From: Taudactylus pleione
Taxonomy: Eukaryota; Chordata; Amphibia; Anura; Myobatrachidae
Direction of reading: 5' to 3'
Length of the DNA stretch: 64,000 nt
Assembly (NCBI GenBank): GCA_031769625.1
Contig: JAUIMM010000885.1
Coordinates: forward strand, 4,607,001 to 4,671,000
In this document: positions 9,134-17,850 of the stretch, piece by piece
Layout: each line of letters opens with the position of its first letter
How positions within the stretch are numbered: position 1 is the stretch's first letter
Made by a program: the position numbers and the translations under genes
The notes under the pieces: model-generated
What the model was told of the DNA's origin: nothing
Database searches by the model: none
Seen by the model: the letters and a program-made list of their open reading frames with translations, nothing else

Positions 9134-9204
9134 AAGTACAGTATTGTTGTATTGTACAATGTATCTGGTTGGCTACACTAGGGTTGAGTTTATATACAGT
9201 AGAG

Positions 9205-9359
9205 CAGTGGTTCTCAAACTCAGTCCTCAGGACCCCACACGGGTCACATTTTCCAGGTCACCCAGCAGGTGGAACTAATTATTTAACCTGTGATTCTGTG
9301 AGGAGACCTGGAAAACATGGACTGTTTGGGGTCCTGAGGACCAAGTTTGAGAGACTATG
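9205..9359. mobile_element. short MITE with CAGTGGTTCTCAAACT end
   Basis: The left end CAGTGGTTCTCAAACTCAG and the right end, read on the other strand (CATAGTCTCTCAAACTTGG), are similar. The inverted arms continue inward with GTCCTCAGGACCCCA. CAGTGGTTCTCAAAC is the classic end of vertebrate hAT (Charlie-like) MITEs. A clean 8-bp duplication is not visible. Confidence 0.65.
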
Positions 9360-9461
9360 ATTTATACTAATTGTGTTATATGTAATATAGAGTTGACCTG
9401 ATCCAGGGGTGGACACTATTGAAGCTTTCGACTGCATCTTTTTAATCCCCGGAGGCAGGAG

Positions 9462-10756
9462 TGTCACACTCTGCTCAAATTGTGTGACTTACCTTGCCAT
9501 TTGCTTCAGGTCAGGATTTCTGCCTGACCTTGTTCGAGAACCAGGCACTGACATCACCATCATGCACTATGGGCCAAATTCAGAGCCGGACGCTCTGACC
9601 AGAGCACTCGCTCTGAATCAGGGCCCTCCTCCATTAAAATGGAGCGTCCTCCTGGACGCTCGTATAGCTGTGGGTGACCACCCACAGCATATACGAGCGT
9701 CCAAAAAGATGGTCGCAATGGTCTTGACCATCGCGACCATCGGACTTGCGATGGAAACCCTGCGGTAGGGTTTCCCAGCCACAAGCCCTGGAGTGATTTT
9801 GGCTCTATCAGAGCCAAAATCACTCCCACTGACATCACTAGTGATGTCAGTGGGGCCGGCTTCAGATGGTAGGCGTTCCCATGGGAACGCCTCCGTTTGG
9901 CATGCACGCCCCCGGCACGCCCACCAAAGGGGGCGTGCTGTCAGTCACCATCGACAGCACGCCCCCTTTGGTGCGAGACCCGGAGCGACAGCTTGGCTGT
10001 CGCAGTCCGGGTCTCGCGCATGCGCACGACGGAGCTCCCTCCGTCGTGCGCATGCGCAGTGGGGAACATCGACCCACTTGCAAGCGTACTGCCGCTTGCG
10101 AGTGGGTCTGAATGACCCCCTATGTCAGCTGCTAGCATTCTACCAGTGGGAGTGCTCCTGCCTCAGCTGACCTCAGCAGCCTATCAGGGACCGGCAGCAG
10201 GTTCATATCCCCTGTGAGAATTCCCACTGGTGCCAGAGCAAAGAGTTCCTTCCCAGAGTTAAGTTCTATCCTGTGGCTCCTTTGTGCAGAAAACCATCAC
10301 TGCTACCTGGCTCTATATCTACAGGTCCTGTGTCCTGATTGTGTGCTGCTGTATTCCAGCTCAGTGCAATCACCAGCTGCAATCAGCCTCTGCAAGTCTG
10401 TTCCTGACCCTGGCTTTGTGTCTGACCTGCTTCTGTCTAATCCCTGGTACTGCGTTTGGTTATCTGGTTGTGACCTTGGCTACCCTCTGCGACCTGCACA
10501 CGTCTGCTCCCTGGTACCTTGTTGTCCGTTTGGTTCTGACCCGGCCTGTTGACTACGCTGAGAATCTTCTCCATTACATCCAGAGTACACCAGCACATGA
10601 GGGCCGTCACCTGTGTGTCGGACGCAGCCAAGCCCATTCCCTCTTGCGAGGGTCCCTGGTGAACACCACCGGCACATTAGACTCCGCGCCTCAGAAATGG
10701 GTCACGCCAATCCCCAAATACGGGATGCGTCCATTTGCCCTCCGAGTGTTGTGACA
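9462..10756 (+). mobile_element. possible solo LTR, interrupted by MITE copy D
   Basis: It begins TGTCAC and ends GTGACA, as many LTRs begin TG and end CA with short inverted termini. Without the nested MITE (550 bp plus a 3-bp duplication) it is about 742 bp, a normal LTR length. The right part is rich in CTG/TTG/CCTG words typical of frog Ty3-type LTRs. Flanking AGGAG and AAGTG do not match, so no target duplication supports the borders. Open frames in it (10214-10552, 10284-10754) have no retroviral domain. Confidence 0.33.
9571..10120 (+). mobile_element. foldback MITE family, copy D: chain of about ten hairpins
   Basis: The ends GGGCCAAATTCAGA and TCTGAATGACCCCC are flanked by TAT (9568-9570, 10121-10123). 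Consecutive stems follow at 9654-9702, 9708-9741, 9753-9775, 9791-9825 (perfect 16-bp arms), 9825-9854 (perfect 30-bp palindrome), 9871-9892 (perfect 22-bp palindrome), then a perfect 19-bp pair starting CCAAAGGGGGCG, a pair with GAGACCCGG, a perfect 19-bp pair starting GCGCATGCGCACG, and GACCCACTTG/CGAGTGGGTC. Copy E carries the same series in reverse orientation. Multiple open frames on both strands here are by-products of the palindromes. Confidence 0.9.
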
Positions 10757-10944
10757 AAGTGATTTCCTGACAGCCTCAGGAGCTGCGAGTATAAATCCAC
10801 ATTATAATGCAGACTCTGCATTTTAAAGAATGGGGAACCCATAGAGAGTCCAGCACTGCGCGGAATCTATGGGTTAGCGTGTGATAAAAGCCATGTTTCA
10901 CCATATAGGGAAAATTCCGTTTAATTGAACGCGTGCCTGCGTAT
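10757..10944. other. unclassified spacer
   Basis: About 190 bp between the LTR-like segment and the next MITE. A short inverted pair AACCCATAGA / TCTATGGGTT occurs near 10838-10875. No element was assigned. Confidence 0.3.
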
Positions 10945-11708
10945 CCCCGTATTCAATTTTAAAGTACGCGAAAACGGGACCCGGCGAAACTGAAACAAGC
11001 AGAAAGTCCTGTCAGATTTGGGGAAATCAGCCTGACACCCCCCAAAAGATGCTCTGACATGGGGGTTCCCTATGGTTACCCCCAGATTTGGCTTGCTGAA
11101 GGTATTTGGTGTTTTTGAACGGGCTCAATAGCTGCTAAATAGCGTTTTTGTACAAGTGGTGCAGAATAGTATTCAGGAGGATTTTTTTGCAGAAAATAAC
11201 TTATCCCAGTAAATTTGGGGTACTTGAAAATGGGGGCCAGCATATTTTAAAGTTGCTAAAGTTAAGTTTAAAGAATTGTGAAAAATCCTCCAGCCGCAAG
11301 CCCCTGCAATGGAAAAAACACTTGGGGACCCCCCTGGAGTGTAGTTCGCTAGTTATTAACTTTGTCCCCCAATTTATTTAATTTTTTGCCACCCAAATGG
11401 AAAGTGATATTTTTGGGGTGTTCTTAAGTGTTTTTTAAAAAATGTTTGATGCAGTTTACCTTTGGGGGACTGTCTGAAGACTGCACGGGGGGTTCCTGCA
11501 ACGTTGCACCCCAAAACCCCAATTCTGCACTTTTTTCCGCCTGCTATTCATAGGCGAACCTTTTTCGCCTATTACATTGCATTGACTTCCGCCTAGGCGG
11601 AAAGTCTTTCAAATTGAATATGGCGATACTTTTCCGCCTGACAAAATGACGTCATCGGCGAAACTTTTTCGCTGATTCCGGCTTTTCGCTCCAAATAGAA
11701 TACGGGCC
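10945..11708. mobile_element. MITE-like element with CCCGTATTC ends
   Basis: The left end CCCCGTATTCAATTT and the right end AAATAGAATACGGGCC are inverse-related. The similarity continues inward with GCGAAAA and GGC/CGGC words. The right part has paired words such as CCGCCTAGGCGG and TTCGCCTATTAC. It is about 764 bp with no transposase frame. An open frame at 11148-11381 has no recognisable domain. The target duplication is unclear. Confidence 0.55.
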
Positions 11709-11710
11709 TT

Positions 11711-11878
11711 TGAGGGAGTTGTATCAAGCCTCGGAGAGCAATAAAGTGAAGGGATCTAAAGGGGTCTATGTACTAAGCCTTGGAGAGCAATAAAGTGGAC
11801 GTAGATAAAGTACCAACGAAACAACTCCTAACTGTCACTTTACAGGCTGTGTTTGAAAAATTTAGTATAATCTACCCC
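11711..11878. mobile_element. MITE fragments with duplicated GGAGAGCAATAAAGTG
   Basis: AAGCCTCGGAGAGCAATAAA (near 11728) is repeated as AAGCCTTGGAGAGCAATAAA (near 11779). The second copy begins GGGGTCTATGTACTAAG at 11761 and closes with TTAGTATAATCTACCCC at 11878, a terminal inverted repeat. The first copy is a left-end fragment only. The words CTCCTAACTGTCA and CCTTGGAGAG link it to the outer MITE at 5274-6135. Confidence 0.6.
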
Positions 11879-12086
11879 AAAGTGACATTTTACTTACAGT
11901 ATCTTTAACAATGCTGTTTCCCATAAAAATGTTTCCCAAAGCCATTGAAATGCCAAGCTCATAGCAATAAATTAGCCATTTACTTCAAACAGTTGAGTAA
12001 CCAGAGAAAAATCATTGGTTGACCGTTGACGTGGACAATAATTCTTTGGATGAACACTGAGGTAGGGAGTCATACACTACAGTATG

Positions 12087-12533
12087 GAATGGGATTGAAA
12101 TGCCAGCGTACGCCCGACAGGATGAAGATCCCGACAGAGGCAGGTAAATATGCTAATCTCCCTTTTCCCCTGCACCTGACCCTAACCTTACCTGAGTGGT
12201 GCCTAACCTCCCCCCCTAGTGCCTAACCCTATCCTCCCCCGGGGGTGCCTAACCCTAACCCCTCCTTACCGCATGCTAGACCTAACCCTGCCGGGGGGTT
12301 GGCTAACCCTAATCCTCCCCACTAGGGGTGCCTAACCTTGACCACCCCCGCCCAAAACGCTAACCCCGCTAACTGCCCTAAATCTAACCCTTCCCTCGTT
12401 CGGGAATGCGTCATCCTGGATTCCGGCGGCGGGATTATGATATGCGTCGGTATTTCGACGCATATCATAAATCCCTAGCCGGCATTCTGATGTTGGGATT
12501 GTGACCGGTGGCACATACAGTAACTACATCCCG
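12087..12533 (+). mobile_element. element carrying CCTAACCC minisatellite (copy 3), with 9-bp flanking repeat
   Basis: TACAGTATG is directly repeated at 12078-12086 and 12534-12542, so the borders are well supported. Inside are GATCCCGACAGAGGCAGGTA, then irregular GTGCCTAACCCTAACC units (about 12170-12390), then a perfect hairpin with 15-bp arms (12435-12449 with 12456-12470, loop GTATTT), and the end ACTACATCCC. The order matches copies 1 and 2. An open frame on minus (12332-12514) is not a gene. Confidence 0.68.
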
Positions 12534-12542
12534 TACAGTATG

Positions 12543-12970
12543 CCTGTGACAAAACTGTTGAGGTGGCAACCTTTATTTCATTCAGAAGTATATAAAGATG
12601 AAACTACCTTTGTTTTCACTGCTTTGGGCAGCTTTTGAAGGGATTACTATTCTAGCCCACACTGTTGTAGCATACCCAAAGACTCAGCAAGACCACCAAA
12701 GTAATACAATAATATTTTAGATTATTGTTTAATTTATGGAATTCTTCACAAAACTGATTTTGGGAGATTTTAGCGTTTATATACCTGAAACTGAGATTGA
12801 TCTGAGCTGCCCTGCTGTACAAATGGATCTAGGGATGGCCATCAGATGGGTGACAGCGACTTGTTCCAGTTTTGCCACCACCATGACACGAACAATATGG
12901 AGTCTAATAGGATCAGAACAATGAGGAGACAGTTGGATGTTATTATGAAATGTTTAATAAAACTAAAATA
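12543..12970. other. unclassified sequence with a lone hAT-like end
   Basis: Mostly unrecognised AT-rich sequence. At about 12829 the words CTAGGGATGGCCATC match the left end of the hAT-like element at 12979, but no partner end follows. It may be a truncated copy. The open frame 12736-12924 has no recognisable domain. Confidence 0.4.
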
Positions 12971-12978
12971 GATCGAAC

Positions 12979-13314
12979 TAGGGATGGCCATTGCTGGGTT
13001 AACATTGATGATACCATCAGCAATTAACATTGATGGTACCATCAGTGGTTAACATCTATGTTGTGTAATCTTCAGTATGAAACCATCGATGGTCAGCCCT
13101 GCTCTGTTAGGCATCCCTGCTCTATTGGGTGGTAGATCAATCAGATTTCGGGGCGGGACTTTGGTTTGTGTCCCAGCCAAGGTATGAAAAAGAAATGTGT
13201 GCTGCTCTGTGCCATCGATGGTGGGAAACTATTGGATCTCCGCCATTGATGGAAAAAACGATGACCGTTAACCATCAATGGTTTGTAATCATCGATGGTC
13301 GATGATCATCCCTA
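12979..13314. mobile_element. hAT-like MITE rich in ATCGATGG words
   Basis: It starts TAGGGATGGCCAT and ends GATCATCCCTA. The flanks GATCGAAC (12971-12978) and GATCAAAC (13315-13322) agree at 7 of 8 bases, an aged hAT-type target duplication. The interior repeats near-palindromic CCATCGATGG, CCATCAATGG and ACCATCAG words several times toward both ends, forming subterminal inverted repeats. No transposase frame was seen. Confidence 0.78.
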
Positions 13315-13528
13315 GATCAAACCCACTTACCATTAAATGAATGCTGCCAGTTTTCTGTATGAGTTTAGAAGAGATTAATTTCTAAAGCAAAGAGCTTGCT
13401 CTTCGGTCATGGACTCCTGGGTAACACAGCTGGAATGCAAGCTGCACATCTGCTTGTTGGTTCCAGGCAGAAGTACATGATAAAGTGGCACAGGTTTCCC
13501 ACTTTATAAGTTATTGGTGGTAATTTTT

Positions 13529-14590
13529 AATGTAATTACCAACCTGATATCTCTATCACTATTGACAACTTGACAATCAACCCCACCCCACATGGTCAGT
13601 GCCTTGGTGTCATCCTTGACTCTGAACTGTCCTTTGTTCCCCACATTCAATCTGTCTCAAAATCATGTTACATACATATAAAAAAACATAGCTAAACTTC
13701 GACCTTATCTTACACAAGACATTGCAAAAACTCTAATCCATGCACTCATTATTTCCCGCATTGACTATTGGCACAGTCTCCTTACTGGTCTTCCCAAAAA
13801 CAGGCTCTCACCACTACAATCCATAATGAATGCAGCTGCAAGATTGATCTTCCTCACCAAACGTTCATTGTCTGCTGATCCACTCTGTCAGTCCCTCCAT
13901 TGGTACCGCTCTTCTACCGTATTCAATATAAAATACTTACACTCACACATAAAGCTATTAACCAAACCACACCAACATACATCTCTTCACTTATCTCAAA
14001 ATATCTTCCAACCCGACATCTCCGCTCTGCACAATATCTCCGTCTCTCATCCCCGCGCATTACTTGTTCCCAATCACGGTTACAGGACTTTTTCCGGGCT
14101 GCACCCACCCTCTGGAATGCCCTCCCACGCACAATAAGATTTTCTGCTAGTCTCCAAACATTCAAGAGTTCCCTGAAAAGTCACTTCTTCAGACAAGCTT
14201 ATCAGATTCCAGAACTACCCACATAACCTTCATAGCTTCCTTATGTAATTACATCCCTTCTTACAGTCCACACATAAATTCACACATCTTCTCTTTTTTC
14301 AATTTCATATCCTCCTGACCCTAGTTCAACTTTCCTGTGTGACTGGATCATACAGCTCACCAATAACCTCTGCAATCTGGCTGGACCAATATGCAATATG
14401 TAGCACCTATCCTTGTGTATCAACATCTATTTCCCTAAAGATTGTAAGCTCGTGAGCAGGGCCCTCTTACCTTTATGTCTGTCTGTTACTACCCAATTTG
14501 GTTCTACTAATGTTACTTCCATTTATAAAGCGGATTATACTGTGTTATATAAGAAACTGTTAATAACAAAAAATAATAATAAACGTCTAC
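13529..14590 (+). mobile_element. 5'-truncated LINE (L2/CR1-like) with 3' tail
   Basis: The coding remnant (to the stop at 14224-14226) is followed by about 360 bp of 3' sequence. This contains AAAGATTGTAAGCTCGTGAG and CAGGGCCCTCTTACC, a tail typical of L2-like LINEs, then ATATAAG and an A/ATAAT-rich end near 14570-14585. The 5' part of the element is absent, as is usual after incomplete reverse transcription. No target duplication was identified. Confidence 0.82.
13549..14226 (+). pseudogene. LINE ORF2 C-terminal remnant with frameshifts
   Basis: Translation gives segments characteristic of the end of L2/CR1-type reverse transcriptase: LGVILDSELSF (near 13603), ISRIDYWHSLLTGLPK (near 13757), NAAARLIFLTKR (near 13828) and APTLWNALP (near 14103). 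The frame changes at least twice. One extra A in the A7 run near 13680 breaks the frame, and a second shift near 13905-13920 separates the NAAARL segment from the YKILTLTHKAI segment. The endonuclease and the catalytic RT core are missing. It cannot encode an active protein. Confidence 0.85.
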
Positions 14591-14595
14591 TAAAA

Positions 14596-14628
14596 TGAGA
14601 GAGGGAGAGAGAGAGAGAGAGAGAGAGT
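14596..14628. repeat. GA microsatellite
   Basis: A run of GA dinucleotides with one GGGA interruption, directly after the LINE tail. It probably arose at or near the 3' end of that insertion. Confidence 0.9.
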
Positions 14629-15245
14629 GTTACTGCAAAGTCCGGTAAAGAAGTAGCTTGGACATTTCTTGGAAACTGGAGGCCAGCTTCAGTGACTACC
14701 ATGGCAGAGCCTAGATTTGCGGTGCACTGCCGCAAATGGAATTTCTCGTATGGACAAATGAATGGAATTAAAAAAAAAAATTTGCGGCCTTACATTTGTA
14801 GAGGCACGCCTTGCCATGCAGAAGACAGCACGGCCATTTTCCTTCAACAAACTTCAGTTTAGTAGTAGCACACAGCTGGCAATCTTCCGGTCGCGTCCTT
14901 TAACTTTAATGAGACCGACTTTGTGCCACTTGTTCTTCTTCGGCAGAGAAGCTCATTTTTAGGCATTCTCCCAGCGCTGAAATAACACTCAGATGAAGTG
15001 TCCATTTTATTTCATGAGGTAATAAAGTGTCAGGGAGTCGCACTGGGAAGTAACAGTATTGCACAACACATCTAGATGCTGAAGAATCTCTCAAGAGCAG
15101 GGGTATGGATAGGTGGACCATCCAGGACTGTGGGTACCAGGTTAATAACATTTATATTGCGCCCCGAGTGTTGGGACAGTATAAATAAATGAAGGCACAT
15201 GTACTGTACAGTCCATTATACAGTACAGTACCTCCGTTACACTGT
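14629..15245. other. unclassified sequence
   Basis: Contains an A11 run near 14769, a TTTGCGG(T/C)...CCGCAAAT inverted pair near 14716-14740, and GTACTGTACAG / TACAGTACAGTACC words near 15199-15232. No gene or complete element was recognised. Confidence 0.4.
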
Positions 15246-15734
15246 GGGGGTCATTCAGATCCGTTCGCGAGCAAATGACGCTCGCATACGGGTGGATGTT
15301 GCCCCACTGTGCATGCGCACGACGGAGGGATCTCCATTGTGCGCATGCGCGAGACCCGGACTGCGACAGCCAAGCTGTCGCTTCGGATCTCGCACCAAAA
15401 GGGGGCGTGCTGTCGATGTCCCATGGGAACGCCTACCGTCTGGGGCCAGCCCCACTGACATCACTAGTGATGTCAGTGGGAGTGATTTTGGCTCTGATAG
15501 AGCCAAAATCACTCCAGGGCTTGCGGCAGCGAGACCCTACCGCAGGGTCTCCGTCGCAAGCCCGATGGTCGTGATGGTCTTGACCATCACGACCATCATC
15601 ATGGACGCTCGCATAAGCTGTGGGTGGTAACCCACAGCTATGCGAGCGTCCATGAGGATGCTCCTAAAACAGGTAGGAGGGCCCTGATTCAGAGCGAGCG
15701 CTCTGGTCAGAGCATTCAGCTCTGAATCAGGCCC
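15246..15734 (-). mobile_element. foldback MITE family, copy E
   Basis: The ends GGGGGTCATTCAGA and TCTGAATCAGGCCC are flanked by TGT (15243-15245, 15735-15737). The interior aligns with copy D in reverse orientation. Examples are the palindrome CACTGACATCACTAGTGATG at 15452-15471 and the AGTGATTTTGGCTCT pair at 15481-15513. Stems at 15531-15551, 15564-15597 and 15601-15653 differ from copy D in sequence but remain paired. Open frames here (15199-15630, 15255-15512, 15537-15833) are artefacts. Confidence 0.9.
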
Positions 15735-15737
15735 TGT

Positions 15738-16562
15738 GTTTCTTATCTTGAAGCAGTTTCTTCTCCACAGATTTCCTGTACTCGGTTTAGTGTAGAGGGA
15801 GTGAAAATGTCCGCACTCTGCAATCCAATACAATTTGTGTCCTTAAGGCCCTTAAGTTAAGAGAAAGGAAGAGCTGCGCTGAATCTACCCTGTACTATAC
15901 AAGTTCATACTGATTTCAACGCCACTGCCAAAGGCAATTGACTCTCACTTTATAAAGTAGTGACCTTGGGTTAGACAGCATCAATTAATGTACTTAATTT
16001 CCAATCACTGGCAAGCACAGAACCTTTTTTACAGCTCCCTTTAGTTAACCTATTAATTGCTGTTTAAGTATAAAGGCACCTTGTAATACATATGAGAGGT
16101 ACTGGGCATGTGCTTATCTTCCCTGGATCATACACTGTGTGTAAAAGTGATCCCACTGTTACTGTAACCGCGGAATGTCATAAATGTCATAAAGAGGTTT
16201 CATCAAAATATAAACCAACAGGACATAAGGCCAGAAGTTGGTGGGGCTTTATTAGAAGACAAAATGTAATAGTCCTGCGGTTAGGTATGCCTGCAGGCGT
16301 GGTAATGCCACACTTCTGGTGGCTGCTGTTTTACCCATACTTATTTGCTAATTCTGCCCCAGGTCAAATGTTTGCAGTGATCCCCATCGAGGTTATTTAG
16401 AGTCTCGGAGCTGCACATATTATATGTAGGCTGTAATGCTTGAAGGCGTGATAATTTACATTACCACATACTGTAAAATGTGAATAAAACCCCCTCTTAG
16501 TGGCAATTTTATGTTTTTTTCTAAAATAGATGTAGAGTCGTAACTACACATTTCGGAGCCCT
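15738..16562. other. unclassified sequence before the satellite
   Basis: AT-rich, no recognised element. The open frame 16092-16400 has no domain that I recognise. A perfect 9-bp hairpin GTGCCAAAA/TTTTGGCAC (16563-16584) follows immediately and marks the change to satellite-like sequence. Confidence 0.4.
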
Positions 16563-16589
16563 GTGCCAAAAACGCTTTTGGCACCCCCA

Positions 16590-16765
16590 ATTAACATTAC
16601 GCCACAAGTAATGCCCCATTTTCACATTACACTACATAATAGTGTCCCTTATACACATTACGCTAAATTGTAGTAGTACCCCTTACACATTATGCCACGC
16701 AGTAGTAATGCCCCGTAAACATTATGCCACACAGAACAAATTCCCCCATTACACACAATGTCACA
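16590..16765 (+). repeat. degenerate left edge of the satellite
   Basis: Five or six diverged units (ATTACGCCACAAGTAATGCC, ATTACACTACATAATAGTG, ATTACGCTAAATTGTAGTAG, ATTATGCCACGCAGTAGTAA, ATTATGCCACACAGAACAAA) step gradually toward the canonical unit, reached at about 16,765. The early units contain AGTAATGCCCC where the array has AGTACAAAGCCC, which suggests the ancestral form. Decayed edge units are expected where homogenisation is weakest. Confidence 0.85.
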
Positions 16766-17850
16766 CAGTACAAAGCCCAGCCCCCCTTACACATTATACC
16801 ACACAGTACAAAGCCCTGCACCCCTTACAAATTTTATACCACACAGTACAAAGCAAAGCCCCACTTACACAATATACCACACAGTACAAAGCCCAGCCCC
16901 CCTTACACATTATACCACACAGTACAAAGCCCATCCCAACCCCTTACACATTATGCCACTCAGTACAAAGCCCAGCACCCCCTTACACATTATGCCACAC
17001 AGTACAAAGCCCAGCCCCCCTTACACATTATACCACACAGTACAAAGCCCTGCACCCCTTACAAATTTTATACCACACAGTACAAAGCAAAGCCCCCAAT
17101 ACACATTATACCACACAGTACAAAGCCCAGCCCCCCCTTACACAATATACCACACAGTACAAAGCCCAGCCCTCCTTACACATTATACCACACAGTACAA
17201 AGCCCATCCCAACCCCTTACACATTATATCACACAGTACAAAGCCCAGCACCCTTACACATTATACTACACAGTACAAAGCCCAGCACCCCCTTACACAT
17301 TATGCCACTCAGTACAAAGCCCAGCACCCCCTTACACATTATGCCACACAGTACAAAGCCCAGCACCCCCTTACACATTATATCACACAGTACAAAGCCC
17401 AGGCCCCCTTACACATTATACTACACAGTACAAAGCCCAGCACCCCCTTACACATTATACTACATAGTACAAAGCCCAGCACCCCCCATACACATTATAC
17501 CACACAGTACAAAGCACAGCCCCCCTTACACATTATACTACACAGTACAAAGCCCAGCCCCCCTTACACATTATACCACACAGTACAAAGCTCAGCCCCG
17601 CCCCCTTACACATTATACCACACAGTACAAAGCCCAGCCCCCCTTAAACATTATACCACACAGTACAAAGCCCAGCCCCCCTTACACATTATACTACACA
17701 GTACAAAGCCCAGCCCCCCTTACACAATATACTACACAGTACAAAACCCATCCCAACCCCTTACACATTATACCACACAGTACAAAGCCCAGCCCAGCCC
17801 CCCTCACACATTATACCACACAGTACTAAGCCCAGCCCCCCTTACACATT

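Noticed and set aside
10214..10754. Overlapping open frames of 112 and 156 codons after MITE copy D
   Set aside because: They lie in the LTR-like segment, show no domain, and have the CTG/TTG-rich composition of that repeat.
12829..12850. Second complete hAT-like element starting CTAGGGATGGCCATC
   Set aside because: No matching right end or 8-bp duplication follows before the complete element at 12979. It is at most a fragment.
14932..14950. Similarity of TTCTTCTTCGGCAGAG to the 5' part of U6 snRNA
   Set aside because: Only a few bases match. The following conserved U6 segments and the terminal T-run are absent.
15199..15833. Open frames of 143, 85 and 98 codons over MITE copy E (and similar ones over copy D)
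   Set aside because: Palindromic MITE sequence gives mirrored open frames on both strands. The same peptides recur at copy D.
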